From the NCBI RefSeq assembly GCF_012034935.1, contig NZ_JAATEN010000005.1, forward strand, positions 310,001 through 374,000: 64,000 nucleotides of DNA, written 5' to 3'. Source of the DNA: Streptomyces zingiberis. GTDB lineage: Bacteria > Actinomycetota > Actinomycetes > Streptomycetales > Streptomycetaceae. Numbering within the stretch: position 1 is the stretch's first letter; each line of letters starts with the position of its first letter. Below, in pieces: positions 1 to 8,557 of this stretch. The position numbers were made by a program, and so were the translations under genes. The notes beneath the pieces were generated by a model. The model saw nothing but the letters and a program-made list of their open reading frames with translations, was not told the origin of the DNA and searched no databases.

Positions 1-1
1 C

Positions 2-1714
2 GGAAACCCCGCGGACCACGGAGGCCACTCCACCCCTGCCGGGGGCGACTCCTGGCAGACCGGCGGCTGGGACACCGGCGAGTACGGCACGACCGGCGCG
101 GGCCCGTACGAAACCCCCGGCCCCTACGGAGCCGGGCAGGGCTACGGCCCCGAAGCCGGTTACGCCGACGGCACGGGCGGCTACCCCACCGAGAGCCACG
201 GCTCGGACGGTCATGGCCCGGACGGCCACGGCCCCGACGGATACGGCACCGGCGAGTACGGCGCCCACTCCGGGCACGGCGCCCACGCGGCGGACGGTTA
301 CGGCACCGGCTCCTTCGAACAGAGCCCCTACGACACCGGAGCCCTCGACACCGGGGCCCTCGACACCGAAGCCCTCGAGACCGGTTCCTTCCAGCCCTAC
401 GGGGCGGCCGGCCACGACGGCTCCGCCGGAACGGGCCGGTGGGACACCGGCGACTGGCAGCAGGAACCCTCGTGGGGCGCCGGCGGTGCCGCGCCGGCCG
501 ACGGCTCGTACCACCCCGCGCCCGAGGCGGACCCCGAACGCACGGCCGTCTTCGAGCCCCTGCCCGAGACGGCCGACGCAGCCCTCCACGGCCACGGCTA
601 CGCGGACCACCCGGAGCCCGGCCAGGAGCACTCCCCCGACAGTGGTACCCCCGCCGACCCGTACGGCGCATACGACCCCGCCGACCCCGGCCACACGTAC
701 GAGCACGAAGACGGCCACGCGTACGAAGATCACCTCCACGGCCGGGCATACGGCCACGACGCCGGCCTCGCGGCGGGCGACCGGCCCGGCTCCGACGGTC
801 CGGCGGCCACCACCGGCGACGGCGGTCATGGGGCCGAGGGCACGGACGGCGCCGACATCTCGGTCCTCGACACCGTCATCGCCGAGGCCGTACGCACCAC
901 CCCCTACATCGCGACCGGGGCCGGCGCCGCCCCGCGCGGCCACGGATCGCGCCGGGCCGGATCCCCCGGCCGCGCCGCCGCGGGCCGCGGCCGGCGCAAG
1001 GCTCCGGCCAAGCGCTCCGCACTGCTGACCGTCGCCGTTCCCTCCATGGCCGTGATGGGCGTGGCCGGCATCGCCGCGGCCTCCGTCGGCGGCTCCTCGG
1101 ACGACGCCCCGGCCGCTCAGGCCGCGCCCGCCGAGGGCGCCGTGAAGCCGGCCCTGGCCAACAACAAGCTGGACGCGCAGCTCGCCACCCTCACCGCCGA
1201 CGCGGGTGACTTCGCCGACCGCGCCAGCCGTACCCAGGAGCGGATCGACCTCCAGGAGCGGCAGGCGGAGGAGAAGCGGAAGAAGGAGGAGGAGGCGGCG
1301 CGCAAGGAGGCGCTGCGGCCCAAGTTCGCCCTCCCCGTCGCCCAGCACGGGCTGAGCGCCTACTACGGCCAGGCCGGCATCAACTGGATGTCGGTGCACA
1401 GCGGCATCGACTTCCCCGTCGCCTACGGCACCCCGGTGATGGCGGCCACCGACGGCACGGTCCGCACGCAGTACAACATCGCCTACGGCAACATGGCGAT
1501 CGTGACCGCTCCCGACGGCACGGAGACCTGGTACTGCCACCTCAGCAGCACCAAGATCCGCTCCGGCACGGTGAAGGCGGGCGACACCATCGCCTACTCC
1601 GGCAACTCCGGCAACTCCACCGGCCCGCACCTGCACTTCGAGGTACGGCCGGGCGGCGGTTCGGCGATCGACCCGCTCGGCTGGTTCCAGAGCAAGGGCC
1701 TGGACCCGCAGTAA
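2..1714 (+). CDS. M23 family metallopeptidase, 5' end outside the window
   Basis: The reading frame is open from the first bases of the window, so the start lies upstream. The first ~330 visible residues are low-complexity, rich in Gly, Tyr, Asp, His and Thr, and probably cytoplasmic and disordered. A basic stretch and one hydrophobic segment (about 1020-1095) follow, then a charged coiled coil (about 1190-1320, runs of Glu/Lys/Arg). The C-terminal LytM/M23 domain carries the zinc-ligand motifs HSGIDF (near 1400) and HLHF (near 1630). M23 enzymes cut peptide crossbridges of peptidoglycan; with the single anchor the domain should face the wall. A shorter protein starting at the ATG at 1046 would keep the anchor and the enzyme, but the upstream frame stays open with Streptomyces-like codon bias, so I prefer the long form. 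Confidence 0.85.
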   Translation, partial: GNPADHGGHSTPAGGDSWQTGGWDTGEYGTTGAGPYETPGPYGAGQGYGPEAGYADGTGGYPTESHGSDGHGPDGHGPDGYGTGEYGAHSGHGAHAADGYGTGSFEQSPYDTGALDTGALDTEALETGSFQPYGAAGHDGSAGTGRWDTGDWQQEPSWGAGGAAPADGSYHPAPEADPERTAVFEPLPETADAALHGHGYADHPEPGQEHSPDSGTPADPYGAYDPADPGHTYEHEDGHAYEDHLHGRAYGHDAGLAAGDRPGSDGPAATTGDGGHGAEGTDGADISVLDTVIAEAVRTTPYIATGAGAAPRGHGSRRAGSPGRAAAGRGRRKAPAKRSALLTVAVPSMAVMGVAGIAAASVGGSSDDAPAAQAAPAEGAVKPALANNKLDAQLATLTADAGDFADRASRTQERIDLQERQAEEKRKKEEEAARKEALRPKFALPVAQHGLSAYYGQAGINWMSVHSGIDFPVAYGTPVMAATDGTVRTQYNIAYGNMAIVTAPDGTETWYCHLSSTKIRSGTVKAGDTIAYSGNSGNSTGPHLHFEVRPGGGSAIDPLGWFQSKGLDPQ

Positions 1715-1924
1715 CCCGGGCGCGCCGCGCCGCGGCCCGCCACACCGCGCTCCCGGCCGGCGCCGTCGTCCAGGCGCTCGCGCTCGGCGCCGTGTACCGC
1801 TACGTCACCGAACGGCGTGCCCGCGGCGCCGAAGGGGGCGTCAGCGGCGCCTGAACCCCCTCGCCGCCCGGGATCCGGATCCCGTGGTGGAGGCACCATC
1901 CGTCGACCCCGGGATCCGGCCCCG
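1715..1924. other. Short gene-poor gap with a possible coding remnant
   Basis: This gap lies between the convergent M23 and pcrA genes. Plus frame 1 from about 1717 to the TGA at 1852-1854 encodes a helix-like tail (containing GAVVQALALG and YRYVTERRARG) without a convincing start, so it may be the last piece of a lost gene. A 16-bp perfect palindrome lies at 1869-1884, and its CCCGGGATCCGG core recurs at 1908-1919; these may serve in termination. Nothing else is recognised. Confidence 0.3.
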
Positions 1925-4411
1925 TCACAACTTCTCGACCGGCGCGTACCGCAGCAGCAGCACCTTCGGCTTGGGGTCGCCGAAGTCGATGGTGGCCTTG
2001 GCGTCGTGCCCGCTGCCCGCGACCGCGACCACGGTGCCGAGCCCGAACTGGTCGTGGGTGACGCGGTCCCCGGCCGTCAGCGCGATCACCGGCCGCTCCG
2101 TGGCCCGGCGGGTGGCGAAGCCGCTCGCCCCCCGGGACCGGGCCGAGGACAGCGACGCCGCCGAGGCCGCGGCCGACACGGCGGCGGACGGCGTGGACGG
2201 GCCGGTGCGCCGCCACTCCACGAAGCTGTCCGGGATCTCCTCCAGGAAGCGGGAGGGCGGGTTGTACGAGGGCTGGCCCCAGGCGCTGCGCATCGCGGAC
2301 CGGGTGAGGTAGAGCCGCTCCCGCGCGCGGGTGATGCCGACGTACGCCAGCCGCCGCTCCTCCTCCAGCTCCTTCGTCTGGCCGAGGGCGCGCAGGTGCG
2401 GGAAGACGCCGTCCTCCAGGCCGGTGAGGAAGACGACCGGGAACTCCAGGCCCTTGGCGGTGTGCAGGGTCATCAGGGTGACGACCCCGGTGCCCTCGCC
2501 CTCGGCGTCGTCGTCGGGGATCTGGTCGGAGTCTGCGACGAGGGCGACGTTCTCCAGGAAGTCCGCCAGCGTCCCCGGGTTCTCCTCACCCCGCTCCTGC
2601 TCGAACTCCAGCGCGACGGCGGCGAGTTCCTGGAGGTTCTCGATCCGCGTCTCGTCCTGCGGGTCGGTGGACGCCTGCAGTTCGGCGAGGTAGCCGGTGC
2701 GCTCCAGGACGGCCTCCAGGACGGTGGCGGGGCCGGCCCCGGACTCCGCGATCGTCCGCAACTCCTCCATCAGCGTGTTGAACCGCTTGACGGCGTTCGC
2801 GGAGCGGGCGGCCATCCCGTACGCCTCGTCGACCCGGCGCAGCGCCTGCGCGAAGCTGGTCTTCTCGCGGGAGGCCAGGGCGTCGATCATGGCCTCGGCG
2901 CGCTCGCCGATGCCGCGCTTGGGGACGTTGAGGATGCGCCGCAGCGGGACGGTGTCCTCGGGGTTGGCCAGCACCCGCAGATAGGCGAGGACGTCCCGGA
3001 CCTCCTTCCGCTCGTAGAAGCGGACCCCGCCGACGACCTTGTACGGCAGCCCGACGCGGATGAAGACCTCTTCGAAGACACGGGACTGGGCGTTGGTGCG
3101 GTAGAACACCGCCACGTCCCCCGCGCGGGCCTGGCCGGCGTCGGTCAGCCGGTCGATCTCGTCGGCGGTGAACTGCGCCTCGTCGTGCTCGGTGTCGGCG
3201 ACGTAGCCGGTGATGGCGGTGCCCGCGCCGGCCTCGGTCCACAGGTTCTTCGGGCGGCGGTTCTCGTTCCGCTCGATGACGGCGTTGGCGGCGCTGAGGA
3301 TGGTCTGCGTGGACCGGTAGTTCTGCTCCAGCAGGATGGTGGTGGCGTCCGGGTAGTCCTCCTCGAACTGGAGGATGTTGCGGATCGTCGCGCCGCGGAA
3401 GGCGTAGATCGACTGGTCGGCGTCGCCGACGACGCAGAGTTCGGCGGGCTCGGCCGCCGGGTGCTCCCCGCCCGCCCCGGCGGTCCCCACGAGTTCGCGG
3501 ATCAGCGTGTACTGGGCGTGGTTGGTGTCCTGGTACTCGTCCACCAGGACGTGGCGGAAGCGGCGCCGGTAGTGCTCGGCGACATCGGGGAACGCCTGGA
3601 GGAGATGGACGGTGGTCATGATGATGTCGTCGAAGTCCAGCGCGTTCGCCTCGCGCAGCCGCTGCTGGTACATCGTGTACGCCTCGGCGAGGGTGCGCTC
3701 GAAGCTGCTCGGCGAGGTGTCGGAGGCGGCCTCGGCGGCGAAGTCCTCCGGGTCGACCAGCTCGTTCTTCAGCGCCGAGACGCGGGAGGTGAGCGCCTTG
3801 GGCGGGAAGCGCTTGGGGTCCAGGTCCAGATCGCGGCAGACCAGCGCCATCAGCCGCTTGGAGTCGGCGGCGTCGTAGATGGAGAAGCTGGAGGAGAAGC
3901 CGAGCTTCTTCGACTCGCGGCGGAGGATGCGGACGCAGGCGCTGTGGAAGGTGGAGACCCACATGGCGTGCGCGCGCGGGCCGACCAGCTCCTCCACCCG
4001 CTCCTTCATCTCGCCGGCGGCCTTGTTGGTGAAGGTGATGGCGAGCACGGAGCCGGGGTGCACCCCGCGCGCGGCCAGCAGATGCGCGATGCGGTGGGTG
4101 AGGACGCGGGTCTTGCCGGAGCCGGCGCCGGCGACGATGAGCAGCGGCGAGCCGGTGTGCAGCACGGCGGCGCGCTGGCGGTCGTTGAGCCCTTCCAGCA
4201 GCGCGGCGGGGTCCACGACCGGGCGCGGGGCGCCGTCGCGGTAGTAGGCGTCCCGGGCGGAGCCCCCGTGGGGGCCCGGCGGGCCGTCGAACGCGCCACC
4301 GAAGAGGTCGTCGGGAACCTCCTCGGCGGGGTGGTCGTGCTCGGGCGGCGGCGGCTCCTCGCCGGAGGGGGCCAGGTCCGCCAGGAAGTCGTCGTCAAAG
4401 AGGCTGCTCAT
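1925..4411 (-). CDS. pcrA: ATP-dependent DNA helicase, UvrD/PcrA type
   Basis: A superfamily 1A 3'-5' helicase that acts in nucleotide excision repair and clears recombination intermediates and stalled complexes from DNA. The 828-residue protein has Walker A GAGSGKT (residues 95-101), Walker B with motif II DEYQDTN, motif III with GDADQSIYAFRGA, motif IV LEQNYRST, motif V TAKGLEFPVVF and motif VI VGITRARERLYL. The final residues (from GDRVTHDQFGLG) form the Tudor-like tail typical of PcrA. The ~70 residues before the helicase core are acidic and Pro-rich, usual for actinomycete PcrA. The start is the ATG at 4411. A TAGACT -10-like box lies just upstream at 4421-4426 (reverse strand). Confidence 0.96.
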   Translation of the reverse strand: MSSLFDDDFLADLAPSGEEPPPPEHDHPAEEVPDDLFGGAFDGPPGPHGGSARDAYYRDGAPRPVVDPAALLEGLNDRQRAAVLHTGSPLLIVAGAGSGKTRVLTHRIAHLLAARGVHPGSVLAITFTNKAAGEMKERVEELVGPRAHAMWVSTFHSACVRILRRESKKLGFSSSFSIYDAADSKRLMALVCRDLDLDPKRFPPKALTSRVSALKNELVDPEDFAAEAASDTSPSSFERTLAEAYTMYQQRLREANALDFDDIIMTTVHLLQAFPDVAEHYRRRFRHVLVDEYQDTNHAQYTLIRELVGTAGAGGEHPAAEPAELCVVGDADQSIYAFRGATIRNILQFEEDYPDATTILLEQNYRSTQTILSAANAVIERNENRRPKNLWTEAGAGTAITGYVADTEHDEAQFTADEIDRLTDAGQARAGDVAVFYRTNAQSRVFEEVFIRVGLPYKVVGGVRFYERKEVRDVLAYLRVLANPEDTVPLRRILNVPKRGIGERAEAMIDALASREKTSFAQALRRVDEAYGMAARSANAVKRFNTLMEELRTIAESGAGPATVLEAVLERTGYLAELQASTDPQDETRIENLQELAAVALEFEQERGEENPGTLADFLENVALVADSDQIPDDDAEGEGTGVVTLMTLHTAKGLEFPVVFLTGLEDGVFPHLRALGQTKELEEERRLAYVGITRARERLYLTRSAMRSAWGQPSYNPPSRFLEEIPDSFVEWRRTGPSTPSAAVSAAASAASLSSARSRGASGFATRRATERPVIALTAGDRVTHDQFGLGTVVAVAGSGHDAKATIDFGDPKPKVLLLRYAPVEKL

Positions 4412-4904
4412 CGCCCCCCGAGTCTAGGGTGCCCCACCGACGGGCGGCACCGCTTCCCCGGGACCGGGGCCGCCGCCCCTGGTCGGCCGGGGGTCCTGGC
4501 CCGCCGGGGGCCCCTGATCCGCCAGGGCCCCTGGTTCGCCGGGGGAGTCCGGCCGCCGCCAGCGGGGGCCGTTCCGCCCGGCCCGCCGGATCTCCGTCGC
4601 GGCACCGCTCGCGGGCCGGTCCCCGGTGCGCCGCGCGGGACCCGCGCCCGCGGAACGGCGTATCGGGAACGCGAACACCGGCGCGGCACCCGGAGCCGTT
4701 CCCGAGCGGGCCCGGGCCGGTCTCGAACGGCCCGGAACCGCCCTGAGGTTGGTCCCGGACGGCCCCGAGCGTCCCCGGACCGCCCGGACCGCATACCGGA
4801 CGCCCGATCCTCACCCACCGTCGCCGTCCGGCAACCCGGAGGTCAACATTCCGGTGTGCACATGCAAGGTCACAGAATGGTTTCGGGCATATCGGCCACC
4901 GGCC
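4412..4904. other. Intergenic region between divergent pcrA and NlpC/P60 genes
   Basis: About 490 bases with no credible gene. It should contain the pcrA promoter at its left end (TAGACT read leftward at 4421-4426). The middle is extremely GC-rich and shows no codon pattern. The right end, from about 4840, turns AT-richer and leads into the promoter and riboswitch of the next gene. Confidence 0.5.
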
Positions 4905-4934
4905 TTCACACCAGCCGCACACATTGGCTACGGT
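4905..4934 (+). promoter_or_regulatory. Predicted vegetative promoter of the NlpC/P60 gene
   Basis: TTCACA (4905-4910) and TACGGT (4929-4934) are separated by 18 bases and sit in an AT-rich island, resembling HrdB-type -35/-10 boxes. Transcription from about 4941 would place the whole riboswitch in the 5' leader. This is a prediction from sequence alone. Confidence 0.5.
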
Positions 4935-4984
4935 GCAGCACCAGGCGGCCCGCATTCCCCGCCGGCGACCGCGCCGGCACGGGC

Positions 4985-5150
4985 AGCCACCGCCGAGTCC
5001 GGCCCTTTCCCCAGGGTGCCCGGAGCCGGGGACCCACGCGCAGAACCGGGGTGAATCGGACCAGCGCGGCGCGCACGGCGCCGCGTGAGGACCGTAGGGC
5101 AGCCTTCCGAATCCGCCCGAACCCGACAGCTAACCCGGTAGGCGGTCCAC
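4985..5150 (+). promoter_or_regulatory. ydaO/yuaA-type cyclic di-AMP riboswitch
   Basis: The leader carries the conserved blocks of this class in order: GCCGAGTCC (near 4992), GGGGACCCAC (near 5028), GGGGTGAATC (5048-5057), then CCGAACCCGACAGCTAACC (5117-5135), followed by GTAGGCG. The last block ends 15 bases before the ribosome site GGAAGGAG (5151-5158). In Streptomyces this class sits upstream of cell-wall lytic genes (established knowledge) and generally turns them off when c-di-AMP is high. The expression outcome is inferred by analogy. The exact 5' limit is approximate. Confidence 0.9.
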
Positions 5151-5166
5151 GGAAGGAGCGCCTACG

Positions 5167-6363
5167 TTGGCGTCGCACCGCAAATCCCGGACCCTCGGCA
5201 ACCCGGCGTCGCGCCGCACCGCGGTCGGCCTGGGAACGGCGGCCCTCGCCTCCGTCACCCTGCTGCCGAGCGCGCAGGCCGCGCCGGGCGACGGTGAATC
5301 GAGGCAGTCCGTCGAAGAGGTCCAGAAGAAGGTCGACGAGCTCTACCGCCAGGCGGGCGGTGCCACCCAGCGGTACAACCAGGCCAAGGAGCGTACGGAG
5401 GAGCAGCGGTCGCGCGTCGGCGGCCTGCTGGACGCCGTGGCCGAGCGGACCGAGAAGCTGAACGAGGCACGGCGGACCCTCGGCACCTTCGCCACCGCCC
5501 AGTACCGGAGCGGCGGGATGAGCCCCACCGCCACCATGCTGCTCGCCTCCGACCCGGAGAGCTTCTTCGACAACAACCGCGTGCTGGACCGGATGACGGA
5601 CCAGCAGCAGGCCGCCGTCCAGGACTTCCGCGACCAGCAGCGGGAGACCACCGAGCAGAAGGACGAGGCGACGGAGGCACTCGCCGCGCTGGACGACTCC
5701 CAGGCGAAGCTGCGGGAGAGCAAGCGGACCGTCCAGGCCAAGCTGGCCAAGGCGCGGGAACTGCTCGGGCGGCTCACCGCGGAGGAGCGGGCCCGGCTGG
5801 CGGAGATCGAGCGGCGGAAGGAGGCCGAGGCACAGCGCAAGGCGGAGGAACTGGCCCGGCAGGAGGCGGCGCGGCAGCGTCTCGCCGAGGAGGCCGCCCG
5901 GCGCGAACAGGCGGCCCGGTCGGGCGCCACCGACGGAGCGGGCACAGGCGCGGGCGCCGGCGCCTCCCATGGGACGGGCTCCACGGACACCTCAGCCGGT
6001 GTCCCCGTCAGCGGCACCAAGGCGCAGCAGGCGATCGAGTTCGCCCGCTCGCAGATCGGCAAGCCGTACGTCTGGGGCGCGACCGGCCCCAACTCCTACG
6101 ACTGCTCGGGGCTCACCGGCGCCGCCTGGAAGGCCGCGGGCGTCTCCCTGCCGCGGACCACCTACGACCAGGTGAACACCGGTACCCGCGTGGCGAAGTC
6201 CGCGATGCGCCCGGGGGACCTGATCTTCTTCTACGGCGACATCAGCCACGTCGGCCTCTACATAGGCGACGGCCAGATGATCCACGCCCCGAAGCCCGGC
6301 ACCAACGTCCGGGTCGAGTCCATCGACACCATGCCCTTCTACGCGGCCACCCGCCCGGCCTGA
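5167..6363 (+). CDS. Secreted NlpC/P60 peptidoglycan endopeptidase
   Basis: A cell-wall hydrolase that should cut the D-Glu-diaminopimelate type bond in stem peptides. The N-terminus is a signal peptide (basic start, hydrophobic core, cut near AQAAPG). Residues ~40-260 form a long coiled coil rich in Glu, Arg and Gln, and a Gly/Ala/Thr linker follows. The C-terminal NlpC/P60 domain has catalytic Cys313 in YDCSGL, then HVGLYIG and the HAPKPG histidine. The start is the TTG at 5167, set by GGAAGGAG at 5151-5158. The arrangement (coiled coil plus NlpC/P60) matches RipA/CwlO-like hydrolases. Control is by the c-di-AMP riboswitch in the leader. Confidence 0.95.
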   Translation: MASHRKSRTLGNPASRRTAVGLGTAALASVTLLPSAQAAPGDGESRQSVEEVQKKVDELYRQAGGATQRYNQAKERTEEQRSRVGGLLDAVAERTEKLNEARRTLGTFATAQYRSGGMSPTATMLLASDPESFFDNNRVLDRMTDQQQAAVQDFRDQQRETTEQKDEATEALAALDDSQAKLRESKRTVQAKLAKARELLGRLTAEERARLAEIERRKEAEAQRKAEELARQEAARQRLAEEAARREQAARSGATDGAGTGAGAGASHGTGSTDTSAGVPVSGTKAQQAIEFARSQIGKPYVWGATGPNSYDCSGLTGAAWKAAGVSLPRTTYDQVNTGTRVAKSAMRPGDLIFFYGDISHVGLYIGDGQMIHAPKPGTNVRVESIDTMPFYAATRPA

Positions 6364-6381
6364 CCGGCCCGCCCGGGTCCG

Positions 6382-6417
6382 GGCCGGCCGGTCGCCCGCC
6401 CCGGTGACCGGCCGGCC
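6382..6417 (+). terminator. Hairpin terminator after the NlpC/P60 gene
   Basis: A perfect 12-bp stem (6382-6393 with 6406-6417) and a 12-base loop, starting 18 bases after the stop codon. There is no T tract, as usual for Streptomyces. The rest of the gap to 6527 shows nothing else. Confidence 0.7.
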
Positions 6418-6527
6418 GGAAACCCGCCGGGGGCCCGGCGGGCTCCCCGCACCGTCGTCCTCGTCGTCCTCGTCGCCCTGTTCACGCCTCACCCGGCGGG
6501 ACAGGGCGATGAGACGTCCGGCCGCGG

Positions 6528-7472
6528 TCAGCCCAGGGACCTCTCCACGGCCTCGAAGATGTCCGCGTCGGTCTCCCGCTGCCACTCCGGGAGGTCCGGC
6601 CAGTCGGCCACATAGGCGGGCTTCGGGTCCCCGAAGTGCTTGAACATCTGGGCGGTCCAGCAGGTCGCGACGTAGCGGCCCTTCTGCTCGCGCGACAGCC
6701 GCGCCGTGGCACCGTCGCTGACCTCGACGAAGTGCCGGATCTGGGCGTAGACGGAACCGGCCGCCTCGCGCTCCCACTGCGGGGTGCCGTCCCACGGCGT
6801 GACGTACCCGGCCTTCGGCTCGCCCGGGAAGTGCCGGCGGACCCCGGCGATCCAGGCCTCCCGGAACAGTCGTGCACCCTCGGTCTGCGACATGAACACC
6901 TCTCCGGTCACGGCGTAGGAAAAGCGGCGATCTCTGCCCAGGGGCAGCTCCGCAAGCATGACGGCGTACACGGGAGAATCCGGGAAAGGCCGGCGCTCTC
7001 CGACTTTCCGGAAGCCCCAGCCCTCGTACATGGCCTGGACGCGGGGGTGTTCCGTGTCGACGAGGAGAACCACGAGGGCCTCGCCCCGTTCCTCCAGGAG
7101 CGCCCGGGTCACCAGCTCCGCCGTGCCGGTCTTGCGCCATTTCCTACGGACGGCCAGCTCGGAGAAGGAGAACGTCCGGCTCTTCTCCGGGGCGGGTTTC
7201 ACGTACTCTCGCCACCACTCGCGGTGCGGGTTCGCCGGGGCTCCGTAGGCGAAGGCCACCGGCCCCTCCCCGTCGAAGGCGATCACGCAGTCGAACTCCG
7301 GGTGACCGCCCCAGTGGTCCACGAACCAGGGAAAACGCTGGTTGAATTCGTCATCCATCGCATCGGCGTAGGCGTCGGCATGGACGTCGATCAGGGCCTG
7401 GCGGATCTGCGGGAGGTCCGTGTGGGTGAAACGGCGGACTTCCACATCGGGGGCGCTCAAGCTCGCCTCCAT
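6528..7472 (-). CDS. GNAT acetyltransferase with a duplicated C-terminal motif
   Basis: Residues ~10-165 form an N-acetyltransferase fold: FSELAVRRKWRKTGTAELVTRAL is the acetyl-CoA binding strand/loop region and YEGWGFRKVGERRPF is the usual last motif. The C-terminal ~130 residues hold two related blocks, GEPKAGYVTPWDGTPQWERE and GDPKPAYVADWPDLPEWQRE, each followed by a short helix, so this part arose by duplication. The substrate is unknown. The start is uncertain: ATG 7472, GTG 7496, or TTG 7460. The TTG has a GGAGG six bases upstream and overlaps the stop of a small upstream ORF. Confidence 0.8.
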   Translation of the reverse strand: MEASLSAPDVEVRRFTHTDLPQIRQALIDVHADAYADAMDDEFNQRFPWFVDHWGGHPEFDCVIAFDGEGPVAFAYGAPANPHREWWREYVKPAPEKSRTFSFSELAVRRKWRKTGTAELVTRALLEERGEALVVLLVDTEHPRVQAMYEGWGFRKVGERRPFPDSPVYAVMLAELPLGRDRRFSYAVTGEVFMSQTEGARLFREAWIAGVRRHFPGEPKAGYVTPWDGTPQWEREAAGSVYAQIRHFVEVSDGATARLSREQKGRYVATCWTAQMFKHFGDPKPAYVADWPDLPEWQRETDADIFEAVERSLG

Positions 7473-7567
7473 TCGGCGCGGTAGCGGTCTCCCCACTCTC
7501 GTGCGACGGCCGCGTCCGGCGCAAGAGTGATCAGATCGCGGTGGTAGTCGCCCAGGAGGGAGCGCAT
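7457..7567 (-). CDS. Possible small ORF coupled to the GNAT gene
   Basis: A 36-residue frame (ATG 7567 to stop 7459-7457) reads MRSLLGDYHRDL...WGDRYRAEWRRA and has natural-looking amino-acid content. Its TGA overlaps a possible TTG start of the GNAT gene (TTGA at 7460-7457). There is no good ribosome site before its ATG, and the frame runs on upstream as LPGR, so it may be the surviving C-terminus of a deleted gene rather than a complete one. I do not recognise the family. Confidence 0.35.
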   Translation of the reverse strand: MRSLLGDYHRDLITLAPDAAVAREWGDRYRAEWRRA

Positions 7568-7656
7568 CCTTCCGGGCAGCGGAGACCCCCCGCCCGGCCG
7601 TCCCGCCCGGGCGGACGCCGGAGTCACCCGCCTCGGTGGGCCCGGGCGTGTTCAGG

Positions 7657-8535
7657 TCAGCGGGGTGCGATGCCCGTGAGTTCGGCGCTGCGGTTCCACA
7701 GCGCCTCGACGAGGACGTCGTCGTGGACCTGCTTGTTGGTCTGGCGCGGCTTGGCCGGCTCGGTCCGCGCGTAGAAACGTCCGCCTCCCCAGTCGGTGCC
7801 GGGGCGTCCGGTCAGGAAGTGGGCGAGGTTCCCTCCGCCCTTCTCGGCTGAGATCAGCGCGACCCGGGAGAGCGGTGTCCGGTACAGAAGACGGGTGAGG
7901 ACGTCGTCGTTCTCGGCGCCGAAATTGGTTCGCACATTGCCCGGATCGAACGCGGCGGCGTTGATGCCCTGGGCGCCGTGGCGGGCGTGGAGCCCCCGGG
8001 CGTGGAGGATGGCGGCGAGTTTCGCGTCGCCGTAGGCCCGCATCGGGGCGTAGCTCCTGGTGTGGTTCAGGTCGTCGATGTCGATCCTTCCGACGATCCT
8101 GGCGGACGCGCTGGAGGTGTTGATCACGCCGCCCTCACCTGCCCGGAGCAGGTCGAGGAGGAGGTGCGTCAGCAGAAAGGGCGCGAGGAGGTTCACCTGG
8201 AGGGTCTTCTCGTTGCCGTCCGCGGTGACCGTGCGCTCCCCGAAGATGCCGCCGGCGTTGTTGGCGAGCACGTCGATACGGTCGGCGGAACCCCGGATAC
8301 CGGCCGCCAGTTCCCGGACGTCGTCCAGACGCGTGTAGTCCGCGACGAAGTACTCCGCCCCGGCCTCGCGCGCCACCGCCGCCGTCTTGTGCGGCGAGCG
8401 CCCCACCAGGATGAGCCGTTGGTTTCGCTCCCGCCCGGCGATCCGACGCGCCGCCTGCGCACCGATCCCGTCCGAAGCGCCTGTGATCACGATGGTCCGT
8501 TCGTTCCCGCGCACGACCCCGCCTTCCCATGACAT
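7657..8535 (-). CDS. Short-chain dehydrogenase/reductase
   Basis: An NAD(P)-dependent oxidoreductase of the classical/extended SDR type that resembles retinol-dehydrogenase-like members. It shows the Rossmann motif TGASDGIG near the N-terminus, NNAGG, the catalytic Ser in INTSSASA, and the YxxxK pair in AYGDAKLA. The substrate cannot be told from sequence. ATG 8535 is preferred over upstream codons because it begins just before the conserved core. It is divergent from a TetR regulator, with a perfect inverted repeat between the genes, so it is probably repressed by that regulator. Confidence 0.85.
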   Translation of the reverse strand: MSWEGGVVRGNERTIVITGASDGIGAQAARRIAGRERNQRLILVGRSPHKTAAVAREAGAEYFVADYTRLDDVRELAAGIRGSADRIDVLANNAGGIFGERTVTADGNEKTLQVNLLAPFLLTHLLLDLLRAGEGGVINTSSASARIVGRIDIDDLNHTRSYAPMRAYGDAKLAAILHARGLHARHGAQGINAAAFDPGNVRTNFGAENDDVLTRLLYRTPLSRVALISAEKGGGNLAHFLTGRPGTDWGGGRFYARTEPAKPRQTNKQVHDDVLVEALWNRSAELTGIAPR

Positions 8536-8557
8536 GCCGACACCAGTGAGCCTGACT

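Noticed and set aside
213..1028. Pro/Thr/Arg-rich open frame
   Set aside because: Out-of-frame shadow of the low-complexity N-terminal arm of the M23 protein.
1817..5461. A 1214-codon open frame on the plus strand
   Set aside because: It is antisense to pcrA and mirrors its codon bias; the sequence is rich in Gly, Arg, Asp and Val repeats with no domain, and pcrA motifs are unmistakable.
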